From Opitutaceae bacterium (GTDB lineage: Bacteria; Verrucomicrobiota; Verrucomicrobiia; Opitutales; Opitutaceae), in NCBI GenBank assembly GCA_005792355.1, contig SXSC01000282.1, positions 18,187 to 82,186 of the forward strand: DNA of 64,000 bases. The letters are read 5' to 3'. Shown piece after piece: positions 1-9,404 of this stretch (position 1 is the stretch's first letter; each line of letters opens with the position of its first letter). The position numbers and the translations under genes were made by a program. The notes beneath the pieces were generated by a model, which saw only the letters and a program-made list of their open reading frames with translations, searched no databases and was not told the origin of the DNA.

Positions 1-2653
<2,653 letters not shown>

Positions 2654-3373
2654 ATGCTGAACCCGCTGATTCAAGCCCTGCTCATCCTGCAAGACCGCGA
2701 TTTGAAGAGGCTGGGGTTGGAGGCCCAGGCAAAGTCCGTGCCGGGCGACATCGCGCGAGTGGAGCAAAAGATCGCCGAGGAAAAGGCGGTGATCGAGGCA
2801 TCGCGCATGGAGGTGCGCGAACTCGAAACCAAGAAGAAGCTGCTCGAGACCGAGATTGGATCAGCGGAGTCGAAAGTGGCGCTTTATCGAACGCAGCAGC
2901 TTTCCATCCGCAAGAACGACGAATATCAGGCGATGGGACACCAAATTGAAACGGTTCAGGCCGAGATTGCCGAGTTGGAGGGCAGGGAACTCGAGGTGAT
3001 GTATTCGATCGACGAGGCGAAGAATCGATTTGTGGCGGCGGAGGCGGAACTGAAGGCCAACATCTCGGGCCACGAGGGGCGCATCGCGATGTTGCGTGAG
3101 CGGGAGGCCAGCTTGGGGGCCGAGCTCAAGGGGGTGCAGGCGGAGGTCGCGTTGGCGCGCGCTCCGGTCGAGCCGCTCAAGCTGCGCGTCTATGATCGGA
3201 TCGCGGTCCGCAACCACCCGGTCGTCGTCGCGATCCACGGGGACAAGTGTGGCGGCTGCCACCTGAAGGTTTCCGGAGAGGTCGAGTCGGCGGCGCGCGG
3301 CAAGACCGTGGATCCGCTGGCGCAATTGCCGACCTGCGACCAATGCGGGCGGATCGTGTACTGGGAGGGCTGA
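2654..3373 (+). CDS. Coiled-coil C4-type zinc-ribbon protein (CdsZ/zf-RING_7 type)
   Basis: The predicted protein has 239 residues. The first 180 are a long Glu/Lys/Ala/Leu heptad-rich coiled coil. A C-terminal zinc ribbon follows, with CxxC pairs CGGC (near residue 198) and CDQC (near residue 228). This is the architecture of the conserved C4-type zinc-ribbon family (PF02591), which is common in Chlamydiae, Verrucomicrobia and many other bacteria. The chlamydial member CdsZ is linked to type III secretion; elsewhere the function is unsettled. I chose the internal ATG at 2654 (MLNPLIQALLILQ) because family members begin at this helix and the upstream 42 codons do not look like protein. The gene stands alone and is divergent from gyrB. 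Confidence 0.85.
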   Translation: MLNPLIQALLILQDRDLKRLGLEAQAKSVPGDIARVEQKIAEEKAVIEASRMEVRELETKKKLLETEIGSAESKVALYRTQQLSIRKNDEYQAMGHQIETVQAEIAELEGRELEVMYSIDEAKNRFVAAEAELKANISGHEGRIAMLREREASLGAELKGVQAEVALARAPVEPLKLRVYDRIAVRNHPVVVAIHGDKCGGCHLKVSGEVESAARGKTVDPLAQLPTCDQCGRIVYWEG

Positions 3374-3472
3374 ACCCGACGCAGCTCAGGGCGGTCCGGA
3401 GAGCGCGACGAGCTTTTGTCGCCACATTGCGGCCTCCGCCGGTTTGCCCCATTTTTCGTCGGGTGCTCGAAT

Positions 3473-3571
3473 AAGGGGTCATGCTTTACCTTTTGCCTCC
3501 AATGAATCGTCACTACCTTCATCCATTGGCGCCAGGAAATATATAGGACAAAGGGTAAAGCATGACCCCTT
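3473..3571. repeat. Long inverted repeat, REP/MITE-like
   Basis: Two 23-base arms at 3473-3495 and 3549-3571 are reverse complements with one mismatch. The left arm begins AAGGGGTCATGCTTTACC and the right arm ends in GGTAAAGCATGACCCCTT. An inner pair (CCAATG / CATTGG) lies between them, so the whole unit can fold into a branched hairpin. It occupies the gap between the zinc-ribbon gene and the convergent kinase gene. Size and form resemble REP-type elements mobilised by REP-associated tyrosine transposases. No transposase lies nearby and there is no T tract of terminator type. Confidence 0.75.
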
Positions 3572-3603
3572 TAATGGGTTCGAAAATATTCCCCGGTACG
3601 AGC

Positions 3604-6282
3604 CTACGGCTTGACGGCGGTTTTGGGCTGCCACTCGGCCGCCTCGTCCGGCCGGCCGAGCGCGGTGCAGACGAGGGCAAGTTGCTCGGCGAGAAAACCC
3701 GGGGTCTTGCGGAGGCCGGCAGGAAGTGAGGTCAGGCGGGCGGAGAGGGCGGCGTGGCTCTCACGGAGGAGTGGTTCGGCCTCGGCGGGCTGGCCGGAAC
3801 GGGCGAGTGCCTTGCCCAGTTGCCCACGCGCGTGGTGGGTGCGCCAATGATCCGGTTGAGTGCGGCCCAGCGACTCGGCAACCTGGCGCCAGACTGGCAC
3901 GGCGTCGTTGTCGCGACCGGCGAGGCCCAGGGCATCGGCGAACATTTCCCCACCCGCGAGGGTGCTGGTGCCGTCGGGGCCGTGCGCACGCCGCGCGGTT
4001 TCGTAGGCCGTGCGCGCCGGTTCCAAGGCTTCTTCGTAGCGGGTCGCAAACATGAGCATCCCGGCGAGGTTCTTGAGGTAGTTCAGGGTGGTGATGTGCT
4101 CCGGAGTGAAAACACGGGCACTGGTCTCGGCCGCCTCGCGCATGAGATCAATGGCCTCGCCGAGCTGGCCGTTGCGGCCCCGGGCCAGCGCGAGTTTTTT
4201 CATGGCCGACAGGGTGGCCCCATGTTCGGGCCCCCGGGCGCGGCGGCACCCGGCGACCAGTTCTGACAAGGTGGAATCGGCCTCCGAAAATCTGCCGAGA
4301 CTGTAGAGTGCGCTGCCCAGATGGCTGAGTGCGCGCAGGGTCTCGGGGTGGTCCGGCCCGAGTTGCAGGGACAGGCTGGAGTGGAGTCCACGGAGAGTCG
4401 GTTCGGCGTCCCGGGCCCCGCCCATCTCAACTTCGAGGGCGGCGAGCTTGACCCGGGTGCAGAGTGTTTCGGAGTGGCGGGGACCGTGGACCCGCACCGT
4501 CGCCGCCACGGCTTCGCGGGCGGGCACGAGGGCCTCGTCGAATCTCCCCAGCAGCCCCAGCACCGCGGCGTGATGCACGAGCGCGTTCCGAGTCAGCTCG
4601 TGATCGGGGCTGAGCGCTCTCCGGGCGCTTGCCAGGGTTTTTCGCGCGATCGATTCCGCTTTGGGGATTTGCCCGAGTCTTCGTTCGACCAGTGCCTCCG
4701 TTTGCAGTGCGCCAATCGAGGTAGGGTGGTCCCGGCCTTTGGCGCGGATCAATCCGGCGGACGCTGCGCGGACGAGCACGGCGGCGTCGTGGTTGCGGCC
4801 CAGTTCGGTGAGCGTCCCGGCCAGCCCGGCGGTGGTATGGAGGGTCTCGACGTCGTTGGCGCCGAGGTGCCAGCGGCGAAGCGAAGCGCTGCGGCGGAAC
4901 TGCCGCTCCGCCTCAACGTACTCGCCCAGCGAATGGTAGGTGGCGCCCAGGGTGAAGCGAACCGCGGCCTCCGCCAGCGGCGCGTTGGCGAAGCGCCCGG
5001 GTATTCTCTCCACCGCCCGATCCACCGCGGTGCGAAGCGAGAGATTGCGATCGGGCTCAAAGGCAACCGAGGCCTGCCCCAGAAAGTCCTGGCCAAGGAA
5101 ATCGGCGAGGGCTCGGTTCGAGGCGGCCTCGCCGTCGGCGCGGACCCGTTCGCGATTGATGAGCAACGCGGACACCAACGAGGCCACCGCGAGTGAAAAG
5201 GAGAGCAACCAGATGGCGGCCAGCGCGGGCCGCCGGCGGGCCCAGCTCCAGAGCTGGCCACCGGTGGAAATTGGGCGCGCCTTGATCGGCTCATTGGAAA
5301 CAAAACGGCGCAAATCCTCCGCGAGCGCAGCGGCGGTGGCATAGCGGCGCGCGGGGTCGAACTCCAGGCACTTGCCGCAAATCGTCGCAAGATCGCGCGG
5401 AACCTGCGGGGCGAGGAGCCGCAGATCCGGGGCCTCGCGGCGGACGAGCAGCCCGGGCAGTTCGGCGGGTGAAGCTCCGGCAAACGGCGTGCGACCGGCC
5501 AGCATCTCGTGCAAGATCACCCCGAGGGCGTAGAGGTCGGATGGCACGCCCAACGCGGCGCTGCCGCGACTCAGCGCCTCGGGCGCAAGGTAATGGGGTG
5601 TGCCCAGAATCGCCGTGCGCGCGGTGAGTCCGGCACTGCGGTCGAGCTCGGCGGCGAGGCCGAAATCCGCGACGTGCGGTACGCCGGCCGAGAGCATGAT
5701 ATTTGAGGGCTTCAGATCGCGGTGCAGCACGCCGGCCGCGTGGCTGTGGGCGATCGCCTCAGCGATACTCCGCAGGAGCGTCGCGGCTTCCCGGGGCGAA
5801 AACGGCTGCGTGCGAAGGCGGCGCGCGAGGTCGCCGTCCTCGAAATAATCCATCGAGAAATAGGCGTGACCGCGATCGCGGCCGGCATCGTGGACCGCGA
5901 CGATATGGGGATGGCTCAGGCGCGCGATCGTGCGGGCCTCGCGAAGAAACCGCATTTCGAGATCCGAGGTCGTGCCGCCGCCGGTGGGGAGGACCTTGAG
6001 CGCCACGATGCGGCCCAGCTGGGTGTGTTGAGCGAGATAAACCACACCCATGCCGCCGCGCCCAAGTTCGTTGATGATGGAGTAGGGGCCGAGGCGGGTC
6101 GGCCCGGCGGCGGCGCCGGCAGTTGGTATGGGCGGGGCCGAACCCGGCCGGTCCGCCATCGCCTGCGAAAAAATCCGGGCGCCGGCGCAGCGCGGGCAGA
6201 CGCCCGTCGCGTCAAACGCCCGGGCCGAGGGTCGGCCGCATTGCGGACACGGGATCGGCGGAGGAAGCGGGCGGGCGTCCAT
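3604..6282 (-). CDS. Membrane serine/threonine protein kinase with N-terminal zinc ribbon and C-terminal TPRs
   Basis: This 892-residue protein is a Hanks-type kinase. A short zinc ribbon (CPQC...CPRC, residues 12-32) precedes the kinase domain. The domain has a glycine loop GRGGMGVVYLA (about 74-84), the ATP lysine in ALKVLP (about 96), HRDLKPSNI (about 187-195), DFG (206-208) and APE (233-235). One transmembrane helix follows at about 352-375. The remainder is tetratricopeptide-like helical repeats rich in 'HP(E/T)TL', as in Kinesin-light-chain-type TPR_10/TPR_12. The kinase therefore faces the cytoplasm and the TPRs probably lie outside the membrane. It starts 12 bases after the ECF sigma gene and on the same strand. 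This sigma/kinase pairing is well known in Planctomycetes and Verrucomicrobia and suggests that phosphorylation modulates the sigma factor. Confidence 0.93.
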   Translation of the reverse strand: MDARPLPPPIPCPQCGRPSARAFDATGVCPRCAGARIFSQAMADRPGSAPPIPTAGAAAGPTRLGPYSIINELGRGGMGVVYLAQHTQLGRIVALKVLPTGGGTTSDLEMRFLREARTIARLSHPHIVAVHDAGRDRGHAYFSMDYFEDGDLARRLRTQPFSPREAATLLRSIAEAIAHSHAAGVLHRDLKPSNIMLSAGVPHVADFGLAAELDRSAGLTARTAILGTPHYLAPEALSRGSAALGVPSDLYALGVILHEMLAGRTPFAGASPAELPGLLVRREAPDLRLLAPQVPRDLATICGKCLEFDPARRYATAAALAEDLRRFVSNEPIKARPISTGGQLWSWARRRPALAAIWLLSFSLAVASLVSALLINRERVRADGEAASNRALADFLGQDFLGQASVAFEPDRNLSLRTAVDRAVERIPGRFANAPLAEAAVRFTLGATYHSLGEYVEAERQFRRSASLRRWHLGANDVETLHTTAGLAGTLTELGRNHDAAVLVRAASAGLIRAKGRDHPTSIGALQTEALVERRLGQIPKAESIARKTLASARRALSPDHELTRNALVHHAAVLGLLGRFDEALVPAREAVAATVRVHGPRHSETLCTRVKLAALEVEMGGARDAEPTLRGLHSSLSLQLGPDHPETLRALSHLGSALYSLGRFSEADSTLSELVAGCRRARGPEHGATLSAMKKLALARGRNGQLGEAIDLMREAAETSARVFTPEHITTLNYLKNLAGMLMFATRYEEALEPARTAYETARRAHGPDGTSTLAGGEMFADALGLAGRDNDAVPVWRQVAESLGRTQPDHWRTHHARGQLGKALARSGQPAEAEPLLRESHAALSARLTSLPAGLRKTPGFLAEQLALVCTALGRPDEAAEWQPKTAVKP

Positions 6283-6294
6283 GGAACATCGCGC

Positions 6295-7044
6295 TCAGCG
6301 GCGAAACACCGCGAGGAGATGCCGCAGCTCCTGTTCCGCATCGTCGGGATTTTCGAGGGTGGCGATGACCTCGAGCTTCACGAGTTCGGCGAGCCGGCGG
6401 GTGAGGCGGTGCAACCAGACCGCGACGGTGGCGCGCGAGGTGTCGAGCGTGGCGGCCACGCGCTCGTAGTCGCCCGGAGTCGGCGGGCTGTGCAGAAAAG
6501 GCCGCAGGGCGGCGAAGACGGTGGCCCGGCCCGCGGCGCGTTGTTCGTCGTCGAGGCGGCGGACGGCGTGGTCGAGCAGGGTGACGGCCCAGGACAACTC
6601 GTAGGCCTCGCTGGGATCGAGTTCCGGGTGTGCGACGGCGGCAAATTCCCGCTCCGCGTCGAGTTCGCTGAAATCGACAAAGGTGATTTGGCCGCCGCGT
6701 TTCAGCGCCGCGCCATGCGCACGCTCGCGGCCGACGAACTGGCGGAGCGCGCCGACGAGATAGCCGCGGAACCGGCCCCGCGCGGGATCGGGCCGGTCGA
6801 AAAAATCGCCGGCTATGAGGTGCGCAAAGAATTCCTGGGTCGTGTCCTCGGCGTCGGCGGCGGAGTGCCCGCGGCGGCGCAAATAGCTGAAAACGGGCGG
6901 CCAATAGGTGCGGCAGAGCAGTTCGAGCGCCGGCCGTCGCTGCGCCTCGTCGCCGCGCGCGTCCAGCACCACGCTCCACCGCGTGGACGCGAAATTGCCG
7001 CGAGGTGACGCCACTGGGGCGGGTTGCGGTCCGGTTGCGATCAT
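6295..7044 (-). CDS. ECF-family RNA polymerase sigma factor (kinase-linked type)
   Basis: The predicted protein has 249 residues. Region 2 includes 'LLCRTYWPPVFSYLRRRG' and the acidic 'DAEDTTQEFFAHLI' typical of ECF sigma-2. The C-terminal helix-turn-helix 'YERVAATLDTSRATVAVWLH' is sigma-4. The longer linker and late-starting region 4 match the ECF groups encoded next to Ser/Thr kinases in Planctomycetes/Verrucomicrobia. The ATG at 7044 (MIATGPQP) is chosen; the track's 7164 start adds 40 residues with no domain content. The downstream kinase is almost certainly co-transcribed. A perfect 7-bp-arm palindrome lies 80-100 bases upstream. No classical anti-sigma gene is present, consistent with control by phosphorylation. 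Confidence 0.88.
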   Translation of the reverse strand: MIATGPQPAPVASPRGNFASTRWSVVLDARGDEAQRRPALELLCRTYWPPVFSYLRRRGHSAADAEDTTQEFFAHLIAGDFFDRPDPARGRFRGYLVGALRQFVGRERAHGAALKRGGQITFVDFSELDAEREFAAVAHPELDPSEAYELSWAVTLLDHAVRRLDDEQRAAGRATVFAALRPFLHSPPTPGDYERVAATLDTSRATVAVWLHRLTRRLAELVKLEVIATLENPDDAEQELRHLLAVFRR

Positions 7045-7123
7045 GCCCGCGTTTATGCCCGGTCGCAACCGCCCCCGGCAACGTGTTTCATGAAAACGAT
7101 GGGGACAATGGTCACTCAAAGAT

Positions 7124-7143
7124 GGCCCTAGTGGGATAGGGCC
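7124..7143. promoter_or_regulatory. Palindrome GGCCCTA-N6-TAGGGCC, candidate operator
   Basis: Perfect 7-bp arms flank a 6-base centre in the space between the ECF sigma gene (minus) and the RNase P RNA gene (plus). It shares the core CCTA-N6-TAGG with sites at 13402 and 21727. There is no T tract, so a terminator is unlikely. The binding protein is unknown. Confidence 0.45.
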
Positions 7144-7158
7144 GGTTGGTGCCGGGCC

Positions 7159-7186
7159 TTGCATTCCGGGCGGCGCGTCGTACGGT
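7159..7186 (+). promoter_or_regulatory. Probable sigma-70 promoter of rnpB
   Basis: TTGCAT (7159-7164) and TACGGT (7181-7186) are separated by 16 bases. The -10 box ends 7 bases before the predicted first base of RNase P RNA helix P1 at 7194, the expected distance to a transcription start. The boxes are imperfect, but the position fits independently of them. Confidence 0.5.
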
Positions 7187-7193
7187 CTCCGCC

Positions 7194-7724
7194 CTTAGCT
7201 TCGGGGCCTGGTCGTCGCTCCGAGTTCTTTGATCCCAAGGCGCGGGTAACGCCGCGCCCGTTTTAGAAAGTTCGGAGAGGAAAGTCCGGACACCACAGGG
7301 CAGGATGCTGCGCCAGCTGCAAGGCGAGCGCAGGCGGCGCGCTTCAAGGCGCGTTGACGGACAGTGTCACAGAAAACATACTGCTTCGCAGTTTGAGTGA
7401 AAGGGAAAGGGAGGAGGGAGAGGGGAAACCCGATCACTCTCACCCTTACTTTCACTTCTCACTCGCGGAGCGAGGGTGAAAAGGTGGGGTAAGAGCCCAC
7501 CGCGCCGACGGCGACGTCGGCGGCACGAAAAACCCCTTCCGGTGCAAGGCAAAATAGGTGGCTGGGCGGCCCGTCCATTAGCCACGGGTATGCCGCAGCC
7601 TGCGGCGTCGGCGCAAGCGGGCGACGCGGGCCACGTCCGCCGCAAGGTGGACGTGAGAGAAATGACGACCGAAGCGTCGCAAGATGCAGCACAGAATCCG
7701 GCTTACCGGCCTCGAAGCTAAGAC
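7194..7724 (+). ncRNA. rnpB: RNase P RNA, bacterial class A
   Basis: This is the catalytic RNA of RNase P, which matures tRNA 5' ends. The 5' conserved block is GAGGAAAGTCCGGACACCAC (from 7277), followed by ACAGGGCAGGATGCTG. The central block GGTAAGAGCCCACCGCG lies near 7488. GCAAGGCAAAATAGG lies near 7545. The 3' block AGAATCCGGCTTACCGGCC ends at about 7711. Helix P1 is formed by 7194-7208 pairing with 7708-7722, with one G-U pair, which sets the ends. At about 530 nt it is longer than the usual 350-420 nt. Much of the excess is a purine-rich/pyrimidine-rich arm at 7395-7475, where the E. coli P9 region would lie. A GC hairpin without a T tract (7724-7744) may terminate it. Several ORF-track entries overlap it and are spurious. 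Confidence 0.95.
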
Positions 7725-7746
7725 TTCTCCGCGAGGCGGCGAAGAG

Positions 7747-7809
7747 TGACCAATGACCAATGACCAATGACCAGTGAGCAGTTATCGGTAATCAGTCATC
7801 AGTGACCAG
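7747..7809. repeat. Degenerate heptanucleotide tandem repeat (TGACCAA)n
   Basis: Three perfect TGACCAA units are followed by decaying copies (TGACCAG, TGAGCAG, ATCAGTC, ATCAGTGACCAG) directly after the RNase P RNA. Short tandem heptamers of this kind are replication-slippage products; no function is evident. Confidence 0.7.
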
Positions 7810-7886
7810 AGGGCGGTATCCGATACACAGTGACATGTGGTGGCGAGGTGGCGGGCAGTTTGACGCTTTTTTACCCCAATAAAAAT

Positions 7887-9062
7887 ATGAAATTGAAAAT
7901 GCTTCCGGCCGGGATGGCCGCTGGTTTGATTGCTTCGCTGTCCGCCCAGCCGCCGCCGGCAGGGGGCGGGCCCGCCTCGCGCGAGGCGGCGGCACTCGCG
8001 GAACCGTTCAAGGGCATCACGACCGACGGCACCGTGCAGCCCGGATTGTTCTCGATTCGCTCCACGGGTGTTTCGACCGAGCCGGTGCGTCAGGCTGCGG
8101 ACGCGTTCCTCGCCGCCTTGACGCCCGTGCAACGCGCCAAGACGAAGTTTCCGGTCGATGACATCGAGTGGCGGAAATGGATGAACGTCCATCGCTACAC
8201 CCGGCAGGGCGTGAGTTTTCAGGAAATGACCGAGGCGCAGCGCACGGTGGCGTTCGGGCTCCTGCGGGCGTCGCTGAGCGCGAAGGGGCTGAAGCTGTCG
8301 CAGGACATCATGAAGCTGAACCATACGCTCGGCGAACTGAACAACAACAATTTCACCGAATACGGCGAGTGGCTCTATCACATCACCATCATGGGCGAGC
8401 CCTCGGCCGATCGGCCGTGGGGCTGGCAGATCGACGGGCACCACCTGATCATCAATTATTTCGTGTTGCGCGATCAGGTGGTGATGGCGCCGGCGTTTTT
8501 TGGTTCGGAGCCCGTAGTGGCGCGCGCGGGCAAATACCAAGGGGTGTCGATTCTCCAGGAGGAGCAGGCGCGCGGGCTGGCGATGCTGCGTTCGCTGGAT
8601 GATGCGCAACGCAAGAAGGCGGTCCTCGACGTGAACAAGACCGGCAACAACAACTATGCCGAGGGCTTCAAGGACAACGTGATCGTGCCCGCCGCGGGCC
8701 TGTCGGCGGCCGAACTCAACCCGGCGCAGCGCGAAGAGCTGCTCCAACTTGTCGGACTATTCGTGGGGAATATGGACGCCGGGCACGCGCGGGTGAAGCT
8801 GGAGGAGGTCCGCGCCCACCTCGATCGGACCCGTTTCGCGTGGGTGGGCGGAGACACGGACGACAGCGTATTTTATTTTCGGATTCACAGCCCGGTCGTG
8901 CTGATCGAGTTCGATCACCAGCGGCCGGCGAACACCCGGCACCTGCAAAAAGATCCGTCGCGGCCGATCCGCGACCACATCCACGTGGTGGTGCGGACGC
9001 CCAACGGGAACGATTACGGCAAAGATTTGCTGCGGCAGCACCTCGCGACGCAGAAGCACTGA
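7887..9062 (+). CDS. Secreted DUF3500 family protein
   Basis: The predicted protein has 391 residues. The ATG at 7887 gives a short basic start (MKLKMLPAG) and a hydrophobic stretch ending in SLSAQ, a plausible signal peptide. The track's GTG at 7830 would bury it. The body matches the DUF3500 family (PF12006): 'GWQIDGHHLIINYFV', 'APAFFGSEPV' and a late 'LIEFDHQ' with 'DHIHVVVRTPNG'. The His/Asp-rich conserved motifs suggest a metal-dependent enzyme, but the activity is not known to me. The gene is monocistronic, with palindromic repeats on its 3' side. It has no visible link to the pilin genes that follow. Confidence 0.85.
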   Translation: MKLKMLPAGMAAGLIASLSAQPPPAGGGPASREAAALAEPFKGITTDGTVQPGLFSIRSTGVSTEPVRQAADAFLAALTPVQRAKTKFPVDDIEWRKWMNVHRYTRQGVSFQEMTEAQRTVAFGLLRASLSAKGLKLSQDIMKLNHTLGELNNNNFTEYGEWLYHITIMGEPSADRPWGWQIDGHHLIINYFVLRDQVVMAPAFFGSEPVVARAGKYQGVSILQEEQARGLAMLRSLDDAQRKKAVLDVNKTGNNNYAEGFKDNVIVPAAGLSAAELNPAQREELLQLVGLFVGNMDAGHARVKLEEVRAHLDRTRFAWVGGDTDDSVFYFRIHSPVVLIEFDHQRPANTRHLQKDPSRPIRDHIHVVVRTPNGNDYGKDLLRQHLATQKH

Positions 9063-9127
9063 GCCGGAACGGTTCAGCCCCAACCGCAAAAGCGACTTTT
9101 GCCCGTGACGGGAAGAAACACGAATTT

Positions 9128-9197
9128 CGTAGCTGCGAGCGCCAGCGAGTGGACGACGTTCGTTGGTTGAATCCACTCGCTGGCGCTCGCAGCTACG
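9128..9197. repeat. Perfect 26-bp inverted repeat
   Basis: The arms at 9128-9153 and 9172-9197 are exact reverse complements (left arm begins CGTAGCTGCGAGCGCCAGCG) around an 18-base loop. This is a typical extragenic palindromic element. No second copy is seen in this window. Confidence 0.85.
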
Positions 9198-9228
9198 ACG
9201 GAACTTCGGGCTGTTTCATGGGAGCCCA

Positions 9229-9305
9229 AGGTGGAGCCCGTTGTCCCCAACGGGCTGATCTGGGAGCGTACCTGCCAAAACCCGATGAGGACATCGGGTT
9301 CCACC
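9229..9305. repeat. Dispersed two-hairpin repeat, copy 1
   Basis: Two short palindromes (AGCCCGTTGTCCCCAACGGGCT and AACCCGATGAGGACATCGGGTT types) lie inside outer GGTGGA/TCCACC ends. The same unit occurs inverted at 21861-21940, and as a variant at 60367-60454. This is a BIME/MITE-like intergenic element. Confidence 0.85.
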
Positions 9306-9404
9306 ATGCAGTGTTTTCGTTTTCGGCGAGATGATGCACTCCGACCGAATTGTTCCGATTGCGGTCCCCCGCGGACACCCGGCGGGCCCGCGCCGGCACC
9401 GCGT

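Larger units (their letters stand above)
9063..9404. other. Gene-free gap holding two palindromic repeats
   Basis: This stretch of 342 bases lies between the convergent DUF3500 and PilX-like genes. It contains a small perfect hairpin GCAAAAG-CGA-CTTTTGC (9086-9102), then the two repeats listed separately (9128-9197 and 9229-9305). No gene is seen. The hairpins may serve as terminators even though none has a T tract. Confidence 0.6.

Noticed and set aside
5722-7008. 428-residue plus-strand ORF across the kinase and ECF genes
   Set aside because: It is antisense to two well-supported genes and has no recognisable domain.
7195-7767. Small ORFs on both strands around 7195-7767
   Set aside because: They lie on the RNase P RNA gene, whose conserved blocks explain the sequence.
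7747-7809. Possible CRISPR-like array from the TGACCAA repeats
   Set aside because: The units are 7 bases long without spacers; it is a simple tandem repeat.
9063-9404. Attachment site or integron-like attC in the palindromes
   Set aside because: No integrase, no cassette array and no direct repeats are present; the palindromes are better explained as REP-type elements.
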